From assembly GCA_000697475.1 (NCBI GenBank), contig JNEU01000912.1:124001-188000 (forward strand): DNA of 64,000 nucleotides. Direction: 5' to 3'. Source of the stretch: Lichtheimia corymbifera B2541. Lineage: Eukaryota; Mucoromycota; Mucoromycetes; Mucorales; Lichtheimiaceae. The notes under the pieces are model-generated. The model saw only the letters and a program-made list of their open reading frames with translations, was not told the origin of the DNA and ran no database searches. How positions within the stretch are numbered: position 1 is the stretch's first letter; every line of letters starts with the position of its first letter. The position numbers were made by a program, and so were the translations under genes. Of the stretch, positions 13,396 through 27,000 are shown one piece after another.

Positions 13396-16300
13396 CTATA
13401 TCTTCAAGAATGGATGATCCAATAACTCCTTTGCACTTGGTCTTTCCTCGTGATTTCTACAAACAATCAATGTTAGGAACATGCGCTAATAATCTATTAT
13501 GCGATCACTTACAATTTAAATGTGCATTTTAAGAAATCCTTGGCTTCCTCGCTAATGTTCTCGGGAATATTCGGTGCTGTGTAGCTTCCAATCTATTGCG
13601 ATGATGGGTCAGTACCTCTACCAACTAAACGACAAAGCATACATGTACCTTGAATATGGCTTGCATCTGTGAGAATTCGGGGAAAGGATGATCACCGGTG
13701 AACATTTCAACCACCATGCAGCCCAAAGACCATATATCGGCTTTGCGGGTATAATGCGTTTGTTTAACGACTTCTGGTGCCATCCTGCATCATGAAGCGA
13801 TGTAAGTAACATTGTCTCTCCTTGTTCCTTTGTGCGTTGATACATACCAGAATATTGAGCCTTGCAAACTTGGTCGATGTGCTGCCGATGAAACTTGCAT
13901 AATATCTACGCTAATTGTAAGATACATTGCCATCAACCTGAGCAATTGATAATCGATGCTAACCTTCTTCCACCTTTTTTGAGATACCAAAGTCACTGAT
14001 CTTGACGCCTCCTTTATTATCGACTATAAAGAGACATGGGTTAATGCTTCCGATTGAACAATAGTGTGCCTATCTTACCTAGTACATTGGCACCCTTGAT
14101 ATCTCTGTGTACAATATCTTTGCCATGCAAGTAGTTCAAGCCCTTGAGAATTTGACGTACAAAGCTTTGGACGAGCGGTTCTTGGAAGGCACCATAGCTT
14201 GCGAGTAGACCAGCCACTGAGCCACCTGGTACATACTCGAGGAAGATACTAAAATGCGCCATATCCGTTTGAGAGCCTAACCATATATCAATAAGCATTC
14301 CATGTACAACCCCAAAAAGTATACACGTACCCAAGTATTGTACAATATTTTCATGTTGTAATTCCTTCAACAGGGCAATTTCTCGCTGTAAAGCTTCCAC
14401 CTATCAAAAATAATTAACATCCCATACTACACCTTGCAGGCGATTACAAACATACCATTGAACGCTTTTGATTTTCCGTAGCCGAGTTCTCCACAGGCAA
14501 TTCAACTTGCTTCACAGCCATCAGCTCTCCATTAAGTGGGTTCAATCCAAGGTAGACGTCACCAAAAGTACCTCTGCCAATAAGTGATCCCTTCATCCAA
14601 GCAAGAGGCGAGTCATCGGCTATGAATGAAAAAAGTGTCAATACACACACATCGACCTTTCCCTAACTTGGTTGTAATCCCTTACATATCATTGGTGCGT
14701 CACGCTCAGGTTCATTTGAGTCGGGAGTGTCTAAATCCAAGATTAGTTGCTGGTTGTAGCACAATGTCTTTTTCATTGTACCTGTTGTCTCGGTCACAGT
14801 TGTTGATTGTGTTACTGTACTCGAAGAAGGAGTTTCAGGTTCCTCAATGATGCTCGGTACGTTGACACTCTTGTGATCATTCTCTCCTTCTTCTTCTTCT
14901 GCTGGTGGTGTTGCTGTTGTTGAGACTGTTTCCTCTTGTTTGTCCTCGTCCTTTTCTTTATCCTCCATATCCTGCTGGCTCATTGTTTCCAGTGCTTGGG
15001 TATCAGCTGTTTCCTCTTCTTCTTCTAAGAATTTGCCGAGATCGACACCCAAAACAGACACCAATTCTGGTAGTACACTGTTGCGAAAAGCAGCTCGACT
15101 TTCTCTTCGTGCCATGGATGATGTTCGGGTCATGGACATACGCTTCGCATTGATACCAGCTGTTTCAAGCATTTCACGTTTGTGGTTGGGGAAGAAGGAT
15201 GGGAGGTTGGATGAAATGACTTCAGATGGCGGACGTTCACCAAAGAAACGACGTACACGTGCTTGATTTTGAGGCCGTCGACTCGCTCGTGAACTGAGGC
15301 TGTCGGTGGATGAAGAGCCTGTGATGATGTCGAGGGTCATTTGTTTATCAGGCATCCATGGTTGAGGCGTCTCTGCTGATATGCTGGGAGAATGAATGCT
15401 GAATGCACTTGTATTGTCGATATCGGATTGCATTGGGTTTCTGGGGAACTTCCAATTGGTGGTTCCTTTTCGCTTGAATTCTTCATGGGTGGGATACATG
15501 TGTCGTTTTCTCAAAATCAGTCGCTCTTTTTCAGGCCGGTCAGCTGATCGACAAATCTCAACAAGCTCATCATCCTTCAATGCACGTGCTACAAAAATTC
15601 CATTAGTATTAGTATCCTTCCTTCCTCCTCCTCCAGATATACCGAAGCCATTACCTTCTCCATTCGTGCTTGATCCAACAAATATGCAATATCGATCTGC
15701 GTTGCATTCGTCGATACCAAACTTGTGTAACACTTTGGCCATGATAGCTTTTGCATCCGATGTATTGTGCACATTGACGATCCGAGTTTGGCCCTCTTCT
15801 CCAAATACTTTGACACATGTCTAAGCCAATTGCCATATCAATTCACTCTGTACAATGCAATCCTTCCATCCTCTTCCAAATCCATACCTGCTTGACCTTT
15901 TCCATTGACATGATTCCTTTCTCCAATGACTTGCGCTATAACAATCATATCAGAATCTTTCTTTGGATGTTGAATCTCCTTTTTTTTTTTCTCCCCTGGT
16001 TGATAAAACACGCACCTACCTTCTGAATAGTTTTTGGGCTGGGTGGCATTGGTGGTACATCTTGACCAGAACGAGAAGACTTTTTCGAATCGGATCGACC
16101 CAGAAAGCGTGAGAATGAATTGGATCGATTGAGCAAACTTTTGCCTTCAGATGACTTTGATGACTTTTCAGAATGTGGGCTTGTAACATTGAATCCTTCG
16201 TGTTTCCCATGTCCATCAATATGATATAGTGAAGAGCCAGCTGTCAATGTCTGTGCTGTTGCTATGGATGTGCTGGATTGATTATGCATGCGGTAATCGG

Positions 16301-16814
16301 CTCGTTGGTCACCATGGGCAATCTAAGGAGTGAAAGAGAGCGATCAATAAGCCGCTTCCCTATCCCCAATTCTCAATTAAAGCTTACTCTTGCCCTTGCT
16401 GCATTTGCAACAGCAGCATAACACTCTTGTCGTAGAGATCGTACAGCCACCAATAGCTTCACTCGTTCACCCACTGTCCTGATATCCATCGCCTTCAACG
16501 CTTCATTGTCAAGGTCGAGTAATACAGCACCCGTGATATTGTTTTCTATATAGTCAATTCAATCCATAAGCTATCTTGGCTATCATTCTCTCGTCTTTTT
16601 TGAACCACATACCAATAAACTTGTTTCTATGTCGGCCATGGTTGAGATGCGATAACCATTCTGCGACTTTGGCTTCAGACCAACTGTGGACCTCTTCTAA
16701 TGTGTATCCTTTATGACGTGCATGATCAACGTGTGTTGGAGTGGTGGGTGATGCGCTCTGATACAAGTGCATGGCGGAAGGAGATGGCGGTTGCTGACCC
16801 ACATTGTTCGCCAT
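13396..16814 (-). CDS. STE11-type MAP kinase kinase kinase (SAM-RA-kinase)
   Basis: Minus-strand gene from an ATG at 16814 to a TAG at 13396, with about ten exons. The N-terminal SAM domain includes [17 protein letters not shown] and continues in the next exon ([20 protein letters not shown]). A Ser-rich linker follows, then a Ras-association domain (about 15600-15830: [31 protein letters not shown]). A long acidic/Ser-Thr-rich spacer leads to a C-terminal kinase domain: [15 protein letters not shown] (glycine loop), MAVKQVEL (ATP lysine), [10 protein letters not shown] (catalytic loop), VKISDFGIS (DFG), GSIFWMAPEV (activation segment/APE), [14 protein letters not shown]. All catalytic residues are intact. 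This is the Ste11/Byr2/NRC1 architecture, activating a MAPKK in mating, osmotic or filamentation pathways downstream of Ras-like GTPases; the specific pathway is inference. Confidence 0.93.
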
Positions 16815-17765
16815 GGTGACAGTGAAGGAGAGAAGAAACAAGCCGGAAAGGAAGCCGCAGACGCGGTTATCTGACTTTTGCCTTTCAAATAAAGTGGGTG
16901 TGTCAATCCCCGATTTTACTCCTCCCTCTCATCGATTCCACTGAGCCTTACATTGCTATTACAATTCATCAATCCATGCTTGTCCACAATGCATTGTATT
17001 TCTCCATAAGGATGTTGATTCGACCAGTAATCATTGTTGACTTTGTGATTCTTCTTTTTGGTGCGTGAGTTCGCGCACAGCACATAAACCAATCTCGTTA
17101 CCCTCTACCTTGAACCCACCAAGAAACCAATGATCCATCCACACTTGGACTATCAAATTTATAGAATAAAAATGAAAGGTTAAAGATCACCACTAATATG
17201 TGCACATGGATCATTCACAAAACGATGCCATTCATGCCATGGCGAGCTTACATTAACTTGGGCTTTGAAGGCTTCAGGAAAAAAGAGTGATATGATGATG
17301 GAAGAAAGAGATGTGATGATGCGGGGGAATGTAAAAAGTAGGGTGTCAGCATCCTCGTTTATATGTGTGTCATGGTACGTTGGCGTGGGTACACTTGATC
17401 ACAAAAAAAAGGAGGAAAGAGTTATAAGATGGTAATGAGCTGATAGATTGGTGGACGCTTTTGCAAGTGGTGTGATTCATTGTCGATGCATAAATAGGCA
17501 ATATCCATCATCACCATCAAACAATGACGTCCATCTACATGGCAAATCACCTTACGTATTTAAAATCCCACTCATAAGAACCCATTGTTTGAGGATGCTT
17601 ATGTGTGATTGTACGTTTCAGAAAGAAAATTCGATGGTCGATAAGCATACAAACCAAGTTGCAAAGGGTTTATTACATGGTAAAATAGAGCTAAAAACGA
17701 AGGTTTGGCAAATATGGTATATGCACGGCTTTTATTCAAAATATGAAGGACACCACAACTTGTGC
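16815..17765. other. Intergenic region, no supported gene
   Basis: About 0.95 kb. The region next to 16814 is the MAPKKK promoter side; the other end is 3' of the phosphatase gene. The open frame at 17448-17804 overlaps the phosphatase 3' exon on the opposite strand and has no recognisable features. Confidence 0.5.
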
Positions 17766-19933
17766 TTAATCATAATGGAGCTGATGCTTGGATACTCTAG
17801 GTAACTCCTCTTGGCTGGCAGCTGCCAATGGTTGATCTCTAAAGTGTATCATGAGTGCCTTGTCTTTATCACATGATGCAGCGTTGCTGACTTACGCGTT
17901 CAATCTCGAGGTGATATCTTGCAAATCCAACTTTAGATAATTTGAAATGAATTCACCAATCTCAATGTTTTCATGGCTGCCACGAAGTGCCTTGGTGCCC
18001 TTGCCATAAGCATAAAGATTGACATCAACAGCTGTGTGACCATGCGTAGTCCACTACGAGGACGTGTTAGATAACATTTTTACAACGACAGCCCATAAGG
18101 ATAGATAACTTACGCCAATCAAAGCACGACGGCTAACCATATCAGAGAGTCTGTTTTCAAGGTCGGTGATATCCTTTCCACTGTCCTTCCAGGAAACCAA
18201 AGATTGGATTTCATCCTCGGTAGCATCCTCAATGCCCAAGCCGTTGACGATAATTTCTTGACGAAGATAGCTGAGTGCATCGATTTCCTTGCGTTGTGCA
18301 GCATCCCACGCACGAGACAATGCTTCAGAAGAATTGCGCACCCTGCTGATCACCTCGGGATTCCTTTAAACTCATTGTTAGTTCACCATAGCCATCAAGA
18401 CAGAAGAAGAAAAACGAGTTACCATTTGTATTCAGGGTATTCTTCAGTGACCTGACGACCTACGGTGAGACCACCAGTCTCATGATCACTTGTGGAGATG
18501 ACGACAGTGCCCTTGTGCTCCTTGGCGAATTGCAATACTGTTTCAGCAGTCTGATGATACTCGTAAATTTCGTAAAAGTGGGCTGCAGGGTCATTCCTAT
18601 ATAACATGTTAGAACATGAAGCATCTTTTTCCCCTCCTCCACCACTTACGTGTGAGCAGCCATATCTATACGGCTTCCTTCAATCATGAGGAAAAAGTTC
18701 TTGCCGGTCTTTTGTGATTGCTCATCCAAAATAGCCAAAGCCTTTTCGACCATTTCCTTGAGAGAGGGTTGTTCGGCGGGATTGCGATCAATCTCGTAAT
18801 CCATGTGCTGCATATGAAACGTTAACTTTATATGCTAGAGCTGATAAATGGAGGAGTACTTGCCTGAGGAGAAAAGATAGCCATCAATGGGAGATCAACA
18901 GAGGATTGGATTTCATCAAACTCTTGACGTGTTCGTTTCACCGACCATCCAAACTTTTCTTGAGCCTCGGTAAAAAGATCACGATCATCCGCTCTGCAAC
19001 TGTCTTGCGTGGTGTTGCTCAAAAACTCACATGAACCACCACCAAACATCAAATCCACTGTACGGCCCAATGGGTTGTTTCCGATTTGTTGCTCAGCAAT
19101 GGTATTCTCGTCATCGCGCCAATCAACATGAGCCGAAAAGGAAGCAGGTGTTGCATGAGTAATACGGGAAGTCACCACCAAAGCCGTAAGCATATCATGA
19201 TGCACCTTGGCCGATTCAAGCACCGTACCGCATGGCACCTTTTCGGGATCCACTAATGATGACACATATCCTTTATCAATCACCTGCGACATTATAGGTT
19301 CTCCTTCTCCTGCAACTTTGTTTTACCTCCGATAGCGCCGTTGTAACTCTTGAGACCGCATGCAAAAGCTATCAACACCAACACAACCGTTATGAGGATA
19401 TCGGAAGGAGTCATCCGTAGATGTTTGTTTACACATACCTGTGGCACCTGCAGCGCTATCAGTCACCAAGCTGGATGAGCTCTGTGTTCGACTATGGCCA
19501 ACATGTACGTGATCCAATGGTAAACGTGCTTCCTTGGGTTCCAATCCTTCTCTCCATGCATGATATTGACGTGCATATGTCTCGGATGCAGGGCCAAAGC
19601 CATCACTGATCATCATGATAACATTTCGCTTGTGGTGTTCTATTGCATCATGTCAACATCATTGCCACATCCATGATATGATAGCCTAATCCACTCACTC
19701 TTTTTATGCTTGGAAATACCAACCAATGCTGACAAAGCAGTGGTTCCCAAGATAACGAGTAAAGCCAAACCAAGGAAACGACGCAGCTTCTATAGAGAAG
19801 AATAAATATGACAACGAATAAAAAAGCCAGCCGTGGAGCAACTTACAGCATTGCGACGTGTGGTTTGGAATTCCTTTTCGGAATTGGGTTCTGAAGGAAT
19901 CGCAGTGTAAGAATGTTTGCTTGGAACAGGCAT
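17766..19933 (-). CDS. Alkaline phosphatase, vacuolar membrane type (Pho8-like)
   Basis: The minus-strand gene starts at an ATG at 19933 (MPVPSKHSYTAIPSE); the last exon ends at a TAA at 17766. A short cytoplasmic N-terminus is followed by one membrane anchor (FLGLALLVILGTTALSALVG), as in type II Pho8. Catalytic features: VIMMISDGFGP (metal Asp), SLVTDSAAGATA with the nucleophilic Ser, VVTSRITHATPAS, FLMIEGSRIDMAAH, VVISTSDHETGG, and IGWTTHGHTAVDVNLYAYG with the late metal His. The product releases phosphate from small esters in the vacuole. At 19330-19340 the donor phase is one base off (GGAG then GTAAAA, with the next exon starting GTGATTGAT), resembling the single-base slips seen elsewhere in this window. 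Length and motifs are otherwise complete. Confidence 0.92.
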
Positions 19934-21486
19934 TGTCCCCTTTGGCGTCAAAAAGAAAGAGAATAAGAAAGCAAAAGAAAGGTGCAGGAACGTTGGCTGG
20001 GATTTTCCCACTTGTCGTTTGGTTGCCAAGTGCAACAATGATAGCCCTTTCTCAGCTGACGACTGTACCCAATGGGCGTGCGGAGAACGTGCCATGCAAG
20101 GTAAATGCTGGTTGTCATGTGCACTCATACGCCATACCAAGTTAAGGTTTCCAACAACTGATGGATCATCTGCACACAATCATAACATTCCTCATCTCTT
20201 TTCATTTTCAACATGACTACATGACTTTATGATAAAATACGTTCATCGTGTGTGCATGTGTGTGTGTGTGATAAATAGCAAGGTACCAGACATTCGCTCA
20301 TGCAGGTGTTGATAATTTACAATGATGATGCGGGACATATGAACAACTAGGGGGATGTGAACACATTATCCATGCTTGAGGATTTGCGCACGAATATTGC
20401 CTCATGGTATCTTCTTTGGAAACAGCAATCGAGAATCAACCCATCACAGCAGTGGTTCCTCGGTGTTTTCCACAGGTTCGACCACACCATCCGCTGCTAT
20501 GTACACGTCAATAGCATTTTGGTATTATCCCCTCCTCGCGTTTTGCCACGCTTTCAGACATGCACATGCTGTTGAAAAAGAAAACGGTGACAGCTTCCTG
20601 TTCATTCAGCAAATCTCAACCCTATGTTGACGTGTATTCAAGTAGTTTCAAGGTGTCTTCATCGGTGTGTAACCCATCATCAAGCCTGCCATTCGAAAAA
20701 AAGCATAATGAACATCAGGTTGTACCTACCTCAAAGGGTCCATCAAGGAGCACAGCCAAATGTCATTAGACACCAACGAGCACAGCAAGCGGTAAAGGAA
20801 TGAAGTGAGCTACATAGATGAATGGATAAGCACCCTCATTTTAAGAACCACATAAAGCCTATCCTTGAGACTTACCAAAGATCATTGATGATGATATGAA
20901 TACAAGTAGAAAGAAAGAGCGTATGATAGTGTTGGTGACAACAGCCTCGTTTATATGCAAATGGGCGTGAGAATTGTTGTCATGATTGATCGAATTGACA
21001 GTGTTCAAGCATCTTGGAGTAGTACTGAGTCGAAGTGACATAAAATCACAGCTGATAAATCCACCTGTCACTTGGAAGGTGATCTTTTGTGGGTGACAAA
21101 AGTATGACCGACAGAGGAAAGAGATTTATCAAATGTGTGATCATGCATGACAACATGACTTTGTAAACAAGAAAAGTATTATACTGCATGAAGTGATGGT
21201 GCCCTTGAACACGAATTAATGCAAAGATGGAGCATGAGCTGACAGCGCGATGAAATGTGACATGTGATATGAGGTTTCGGAAAGCGTGGATGGTGAAAGT
21301 ATTCAGGTTAAGACACAATGAGATGCAGTGCCTGACAGCATCAATGGCGCAATCGGCCGATCATCCAATAGGAGAATCAGTTTCTCCGTCCCCGATCTTG
21401 TCGTATTTATTTTCTGGGTCCATGCTCGCTTTATTCTTGAGCTTTTCATTTCCACACACATACACAACTTCTCTCACTTTTCAATT
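19934..21486. other. Divergent intergenic region (phosphatase minus / APS kinase plus)
   Basis: About 1.55 kb between two outward-facing genes. Short open frames at 20357-20630, 20859-21071 and 21046-21318 show no domain or splice logic. It presumably carries both promoters; no element was identified with confidence. Confidence 0.5.
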
Positions 21487-22245
21487 ATGGCAACCAACAT
21501 TACATGGCACGAAGGCGCTGTTTCTTTGACTGAGCGTCAGTCCCTCCTTGGTCAAAAGGTATTTATTTACTTGTAACATCATCACTATCATCCCTGCTTT
21601 GGTATTCAACAAGCATTCTTCATTCATAGGGCTTCACTATTTGGTTCACTGGTTTATCCGCATCCGGTAAATCCACTCTTGCTACTGCTCTTGAGCAAAC
21701 CTTGTTGCACTCGGGCATCTCTGCTTACCGACTTGATGGTGACAATATCCGCTTTGGCTTGAACAAGAACCTTGGCTTTGGCCCTGACGACCGCACCGAA
21801 AACATCCGCCGTATCTCTGAGGTAAATAGGATGATGATGATAATGTCATACACAGGGAGATATTGATCATGGAGAATTATAGGTTGCCAAGTTGTTTGCT
21901 GATGCTACCACTATTGCTGTCACCTCCTTTATCAGCCCTTATCGTCAAGACCGTGAATCCGCTAGACAATTGCACGAAGCCGCTGGTATTCCTTTTGTTG
22001 AAGTCTATGCTGATGCTCCCTTGGAAGTTGTTGAGCAACGTGACCCCAAGGGCTTGTACAAAAAGGCCAAGGCTGGTGAGATTAAGGAATTCACTGGTAT
22101 CTCAGCTCCCTATGAAGCACCTGAAAAGCCCGAGATTCACATCAAGACCCACGAAGTATCCGTCGAACAAGGTGTCCAGCAAATCATTGATTATCTTGTT
22201 AGCAAGGAACTGGTTTCTGCTGACAAGCTCGTTAAGCGTGCTTAG
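21487..22245 (+). CDS. MET14: Adenylylsulfate (APS) kinase
   Basis: Three exons (21487-21558, 21630-21821, 21883-22245) encode about 208 aa, the normal size. APS kinase phosphorylates adenosine 5'-phosphosulfate to PAPS, the second step of sulfate assimilation in the cytosol. Visible motifs: [18 protein letters not shown] with the P-loop [25 protein letters not shown] (APS site), [33 protein letters not shown], and the lid/APS motif [20 protein letters not shown] followed by [15 protein letters not shown]. Splice sites are canonical and all phases are zero at both junctions. No damage is seen, which makes this a useful control for the disrupted neighbours. Confidence 0.96.
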
Positions 22246-22503
22246 ATAGTAATAACAATAAATTGTATATAGAGCATACCAATCCCTTATATTCTCTTTC
22301 TCAAACACATGCTATTATGCAAGAGCGATAGATGGAGGCAGCGCCTATGGTGTTATTGGATTAAAAAAGGAATCATCCATCCGTGATCGTTGCATGGATA
22401 TGCTCCATGGCAATCCCAATATGAGAACGACGTTTTTAAAACTGAAGCGTAGTTTAATGAAAGATGTATGTACAATCAAAGGTTGATGCTATTTACAGGC
22501 CGT

Positions 22504-23200
22504 TTAGTTATCTTGCTCGTCTCTTGCGTCTTGCTCGTCTTCTAAGAAAAACTCGTCATCCATATCGAAAGCGTCATCGAGGTCAAATAGTAGAATGATG
22601 ACTGCCAGCAATGGTAGCATAACTCTTGGACGCATCACTTGCTTTGAGAATTGAACAATGACATCTGCAACGAATGCTGGTGATGCTTCATGCTGCACCG
22701 CAGGAGAGTTGAGAAAGTGATAAGGAAGAATAGGAATCATTGAACGATAATAAAAGGAATGGCGTAAGCGTAAGAAAAAAGATGGAATTGCGGGAAACAA
22801 AAACGTGTGTGTATTTTTTTTTGTTGAATGAAAGGATAATGCTATCTATTGTCGGTATTTCAGTAAATGTACAAAAGTAGTATACAAAGAAAAGGGGAGG
22901 TACAAATGATGGTAATGGGAATAGCAAGTAAAGAAGGCCAATATAGAAGGGCCAGCAAGAGGATGGGAAGGAGTACAGCCAAAGGATTGGATTGGTCATA
23001 ATGAAATGTTGTTAGTATTCATAATAAACGTGATCCTTCATGATCGACTTACCTTCGTAAGGATGGTGGTAGCTTCTCCCGAAGGTACTACCAACCCAGG
23101 ATATTCAGAGTGACAGATAGAATGTTTACTTTGACATGATTCATTTGCCACCTGACTGGCGGAAGCACCGGTTGACCTTGATATTCATAATGAAAAAAAA
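22504..23200 (-). CDS. Possible small single-span membrane protein, acidic tail (uncertain)
   Basis: Weak call. The open stretch ending at a TAA at 22504 reads as a helix (FVADVIVQFSKQV), a hydrophobic span (VMLPLLAVIILLFDL) and an acidic tail rich in Asp/Glu. An acceptor CAG at 22693 and a donor at 23052 (AAG|GTAAGT) would join it in phase to an upstream stretch with three Cys and PSGEATTILTK (about 23053-23200). No start codon is clear and I do not recognise the family. The proposed intron (360 nt) is longer than usual here. Confidence 0.22.
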
Positions 23201-24300
23201 AGAAAAACGCAGAAACAAGCAGAGAGACAAGACGCGAGACCAGAGACACCACACAAGGCCAGAAAGAAGGCACACGATGCCAGAAAACAAGGTGAGGGGA
23301 CCACCAACTAGAATGGACACGTTGCAATGAGTACATGAAGAAGCACAACATGGATGAATACACGATACGAACCCCTCGAAGATGATGCGTGTGTGAGTGA
23401 GAGAGTCAGAGATAAAAGTGGTCTAACATATCAAAGATGGGTCGTACCCCATATTTTATATCGTGTCTCAACCAGCGCGGTCCTACGTTGGCGCCAGAAA
23501 AATTATGCCGTCATTCATGCATCATTCCTCACACCATCATAGAGTACAGAAAAATAAAACAGTGAGTCATCTATATTGCACCTATCGGATCCCTTACACA
23601 AGCTCACGATAAGGGAAGAAATGACGTTTGTTGGGGATCAATGCATGAATGCAAGAGTATCACGAGTGACAAGCGGGAGACAACATGAGTCGAAAAGTAT
23701 GCCTCGACCTACATGGTCGCGTGTACAAACAAAAAAAAATGTCATTGTTGATCCCGCATTGGTTTAGGAGGAGGAGATAAGCAATAGGGAATACACGGAT
23801 CCATTATTGTCACGAGTGATGGCCGAGGATTGGCTAAAAGGACTCATGTTGAAAGGAGGAAACATCATTGCTTATCCATCAATGCTTGTTGAGCAAGAAA
23901 TAGGGGGTGATGTATCATTACTGATCCATAAACGAGCGTACGAGTTAAAATGAAAGGTGGTACAAACCCCAGCAAGAAAAGCTATTGTTGACATAGCTCA
24001 ATGGGGATGGGAAAATGGAATTGGTGAGGTTACTGGATGAACCAGCGTACCCTTGAGTGGGAAGGCGTGTAGAGTGAAACGATCAGCTAATACAAAGATA
24101 GGGCCACGTGTATAAGCACGGGTGCTTGTCTTTAAGTGTCAAATGCATTTGCTCTTGTCAAATTTTGTTCAATTAAAATGATGTATCTACATGCTCAAAT
24201 CTTCACCAGGACCGAGCTGGTCTCAAATTAAGCCTCAGTTCTGGTAAAGTGTAAAATGACACACTCTTTTGCTATACATGAGGGTTATTCTTTTTATTCA
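23200..24300. other. Intergenic region, no supported gene
   Basis: About 1.1 kb, purine-rich on the plus strand. The open frames present are short and featureless. Confidence 0.45.
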
Positions 24301-24320
24301 CATGTATCTATCGATAATGC

Positions 24321-25500
24321 TTATGCTCTAAGCGCCCGCCTGTCATCTCTAGTTTGAGCCTTGAAACCAGTCTTGATCGCAGATACAGATCGTGTAGAAC
24401 CACATGATTCACATTGCACAAAGTAAAGACGGTTGTCCTTGGATAAAATGGTGTCTGGACTCTTACAAGTCTTACAAGTATCAAAAGAAAGAGTGATAAC
24501 ACTTACCGATATATCGACGAAGCACGTTTTCAATTTGCTTTTGTTGCCATCGACCCTTGATAATCAATTGTTGAGCACCATCCACGGAACCAGTTGTACC
24601 CAATTCAGTGAACAAGAATTGAATCACGTGTTCAGGTTGACGATGAAGACTATCATTATTGCACATGGTTAGTCATAGACCCAAATGGTAACAAGGTTGG
24701 CTATTGTCATACCGCTTGCAAATATCAGCAACGTTGGCGAACACAGTCTTTTTGCTACCATCACGGTGAATGGAGGGTGGAACGATAGTGTAGCGTCTCT
24801 TCTCGCCAGCCAATTCAGGGTTGTTTTGTCTTAAGATCTTGAATACACGACCCAACAACTAATAACATCTTGTTGTAAATCATTGCGTTCTTCAACACAT
24901 GATATATATGTATCTTTTTACCTCTTCATATTGATAATCACGGTCGCTGTTAAGCCATGCTTCCTCGCCACCTTGCTTCTTTTCTTCGGCAGTGCTCGTG
25001 GTATCAGTTCCATCTAAAATCAAGATCTTCTTCATTTCCTTCTGCAGGAGCTGCTGCCTCACCATCCTCCTCCTAAACGATATCACTTGTCAATATATCT
25101 TGTACATCATCCAATGTATCCTCAACGTACTGGTAGACTCTTGGACTTTTTCTTCTTTTTCTTCTTGAGATCAGCAAACATAGCTTCAGGATCCTCTTCA
25201 GCATCGTCGGCGGCAGGAGCAGCTAAATGACGATGGGTGTGAGTATGGATTTCTAGTGCTCATTGGTGTACCTGCACTACCTTCTTCCTTTGTGTCGTTT
25301 GCTACATCGTCAACGTCAAAGTCAACCTTTTTCTTGGACTTTTTCTTCTTTTTGAGCTTGGAGAAGTCAGGCTGTATAATCGTTGTTGGTGTTGCCATTG
25401 TTGGTTATTATATATGAACGCATGCTTTCCATGGTGTAGAATGGCGTACCTCCTCATCCTGGATTTGCTCGGGAACTGGGTCGTTCTCTTTGTCAGACAT
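24321..25500 (-). CDS. SUI3: Translation initiation factor eIF2 subunit beta
   Basis: eIF2-beta binds eIF5/eIF2B through lysine blocks and helps load initiator tRNA on the 40S subunit. Exons on the minus strand: 25500-25450 ([12 protein letters not shown]), 25371-25272 with the first lysine block [11 protein letters not shown], 25222-25131 with a second block [10 protein letters not shown], 25072 onward with [18 protein letters not shown], then the core domain: [69 protein letters not shown], and the C4 zinc ribbon CKTCKSPDT ... [10 protein letters not shown]. It ends at a TAA at 24321. Two defects: an extra T in a T4 run (25016-25019) breaks the frame before LDGTDTTST, and the exon before the zinc ribbon has no usable acceptor, as if a few bases were lost near 24478-24490. 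Confidence 0.92.
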
Positions 25501-27000
25501 GTCGCGAGATAGAAAGAAAGTATACTGCCAGCAAAAACAAGGATTTAAGTACGTGACTCCCCTTTTTGGCATCAGTCAGTCTCCCGCAGCAACAAAGGCA
25601 TCAAATCCACCCACAATCATACCTTGTTGCCATGGATTCGTTATCTATATTCGTTCATTCAAAAGCAATACATCCTATTCTTAAAACTAACACCGTTTCT
25701 CAATGTGATATATCGCTATGACTCTTTTATATACACCTCGTATAAAATATCATTGTCCCAGTCAACTTGAGTCATGCTTGCATTACCTTTTTTTTTTGTT
25801 CAATGTCTATGATATGGAGCACGTGCCACTAATCTTTTACTACAAGGCTTCCTTTACCACATACCATGTCAAAAAGTACAATAACACAGCATCATATTGG
25901 ATATACTACGTATGATGCAATGATGCACATTGTTTTTACTGCACGGTCTCCATGTGGGTGCATGTTTGTTGGGATGAATTCCATGAACATAATGACATGA
26001 CCCTTTGCCATGCTCCAATCACCGGGCTTGTTCAACTCACTTTATATCCTACTTGATAAAAGCATACTGCTCAGCTACCGTGGTACGCACCATCAATGGA
26101 CTTCCGATGATTTTTATTATACGCATACTACTGCTGGATGATACAATTCTCCTTCTTCCTTGCTGTAATCGTTATTGGTTATGTTTTGGTAAGCTTCACT
26201 GGCCTATTGAGACCTATTGAGATTGTTGATGTTCTCTCATGGTTTCTTTGTGTTCAATTTTTTGATCTTCCATGTGCATAAAAAAAAGTCTATACCCGTT
26301 TGTTCAACACGCCCACTGAACCAAGATTGTCTTACCTTGGGATGGTTTGCAGGTGAAGATGGATCTGAAACAGGGGCGTCTTCCTCATGAGTGGCACCTG
26401 AGCTTTGAAATATGTACGCCTTGTGTATCTTCGATTGTTTGCTTGGATTGGGCCTGGGGCGTACCTTGTATCCCAGCATCTTGAGAACCTTCAGCGGCTG
26501 GTGAGTTGCTATTGATATGGATCTGCTGATAAGGCGGATCATAATGAATATATGAATGATCGGTTTTCAAAGAGAAAAAAAGTAATAAGCAAATAAAGGA
26601 TGAAAAGTAAAGTAATCGCGATCATTGGTGCATTGTTTTCATACATGTGCATAACAAAACAAAGTTCGTTAGGACACATTCGCCCTTTCATTATCTTAGA
26701 GCATTTTTTTTAACATGGACTACTCATCTTCGTGCTGCGTTATTCCTATATCATCGTTTCCTTATGCCATAGCAGATGATTTGACTTGCATAGACACTCT
26801 GTCAAAAATTTAGATCAGGATATATAAGGTGGATGAAACAGTGAAACCATGAAAAGAGAAAAATATTTAGGCACAGCTTACGCCCACTAGATCACGGCTA
26901 CTATCTATGATGGGAAGAACACCGAGATCGTGTAATCCAACAATTGACTATAAAAGAAGGTGATTGATACTGTAGGCAGGGTGGATTCTCTATAGCCATC
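25501..27000. other. Intergenic region with one doubtful small gene
   Basis: About 1.5 kb. On the minus strand, 26310-26570 could encode MKTDHSYIHYDPPYQQ... spliced to a segment rich in Ser/Pro/Glu (GATHEEDAPVSDPSSPANH) before a GTAAGA donor, but the phases do not join without a base change and no family is recognised. The remainder shows nothing I can support. Confidence 0.3.

Noticed and set aside
17448..17804. 118-codon frame 3' of the alkaline phosphatase
   Set aside because: Antisense to the last phosphatase exon and without recognisable features.
23136..23363. Overlapping plus and minus frames over a poly-A/poly-Lys tract
   Set aside because: Low-complexity purine run produces open frames on both strands; not evidence of coding.
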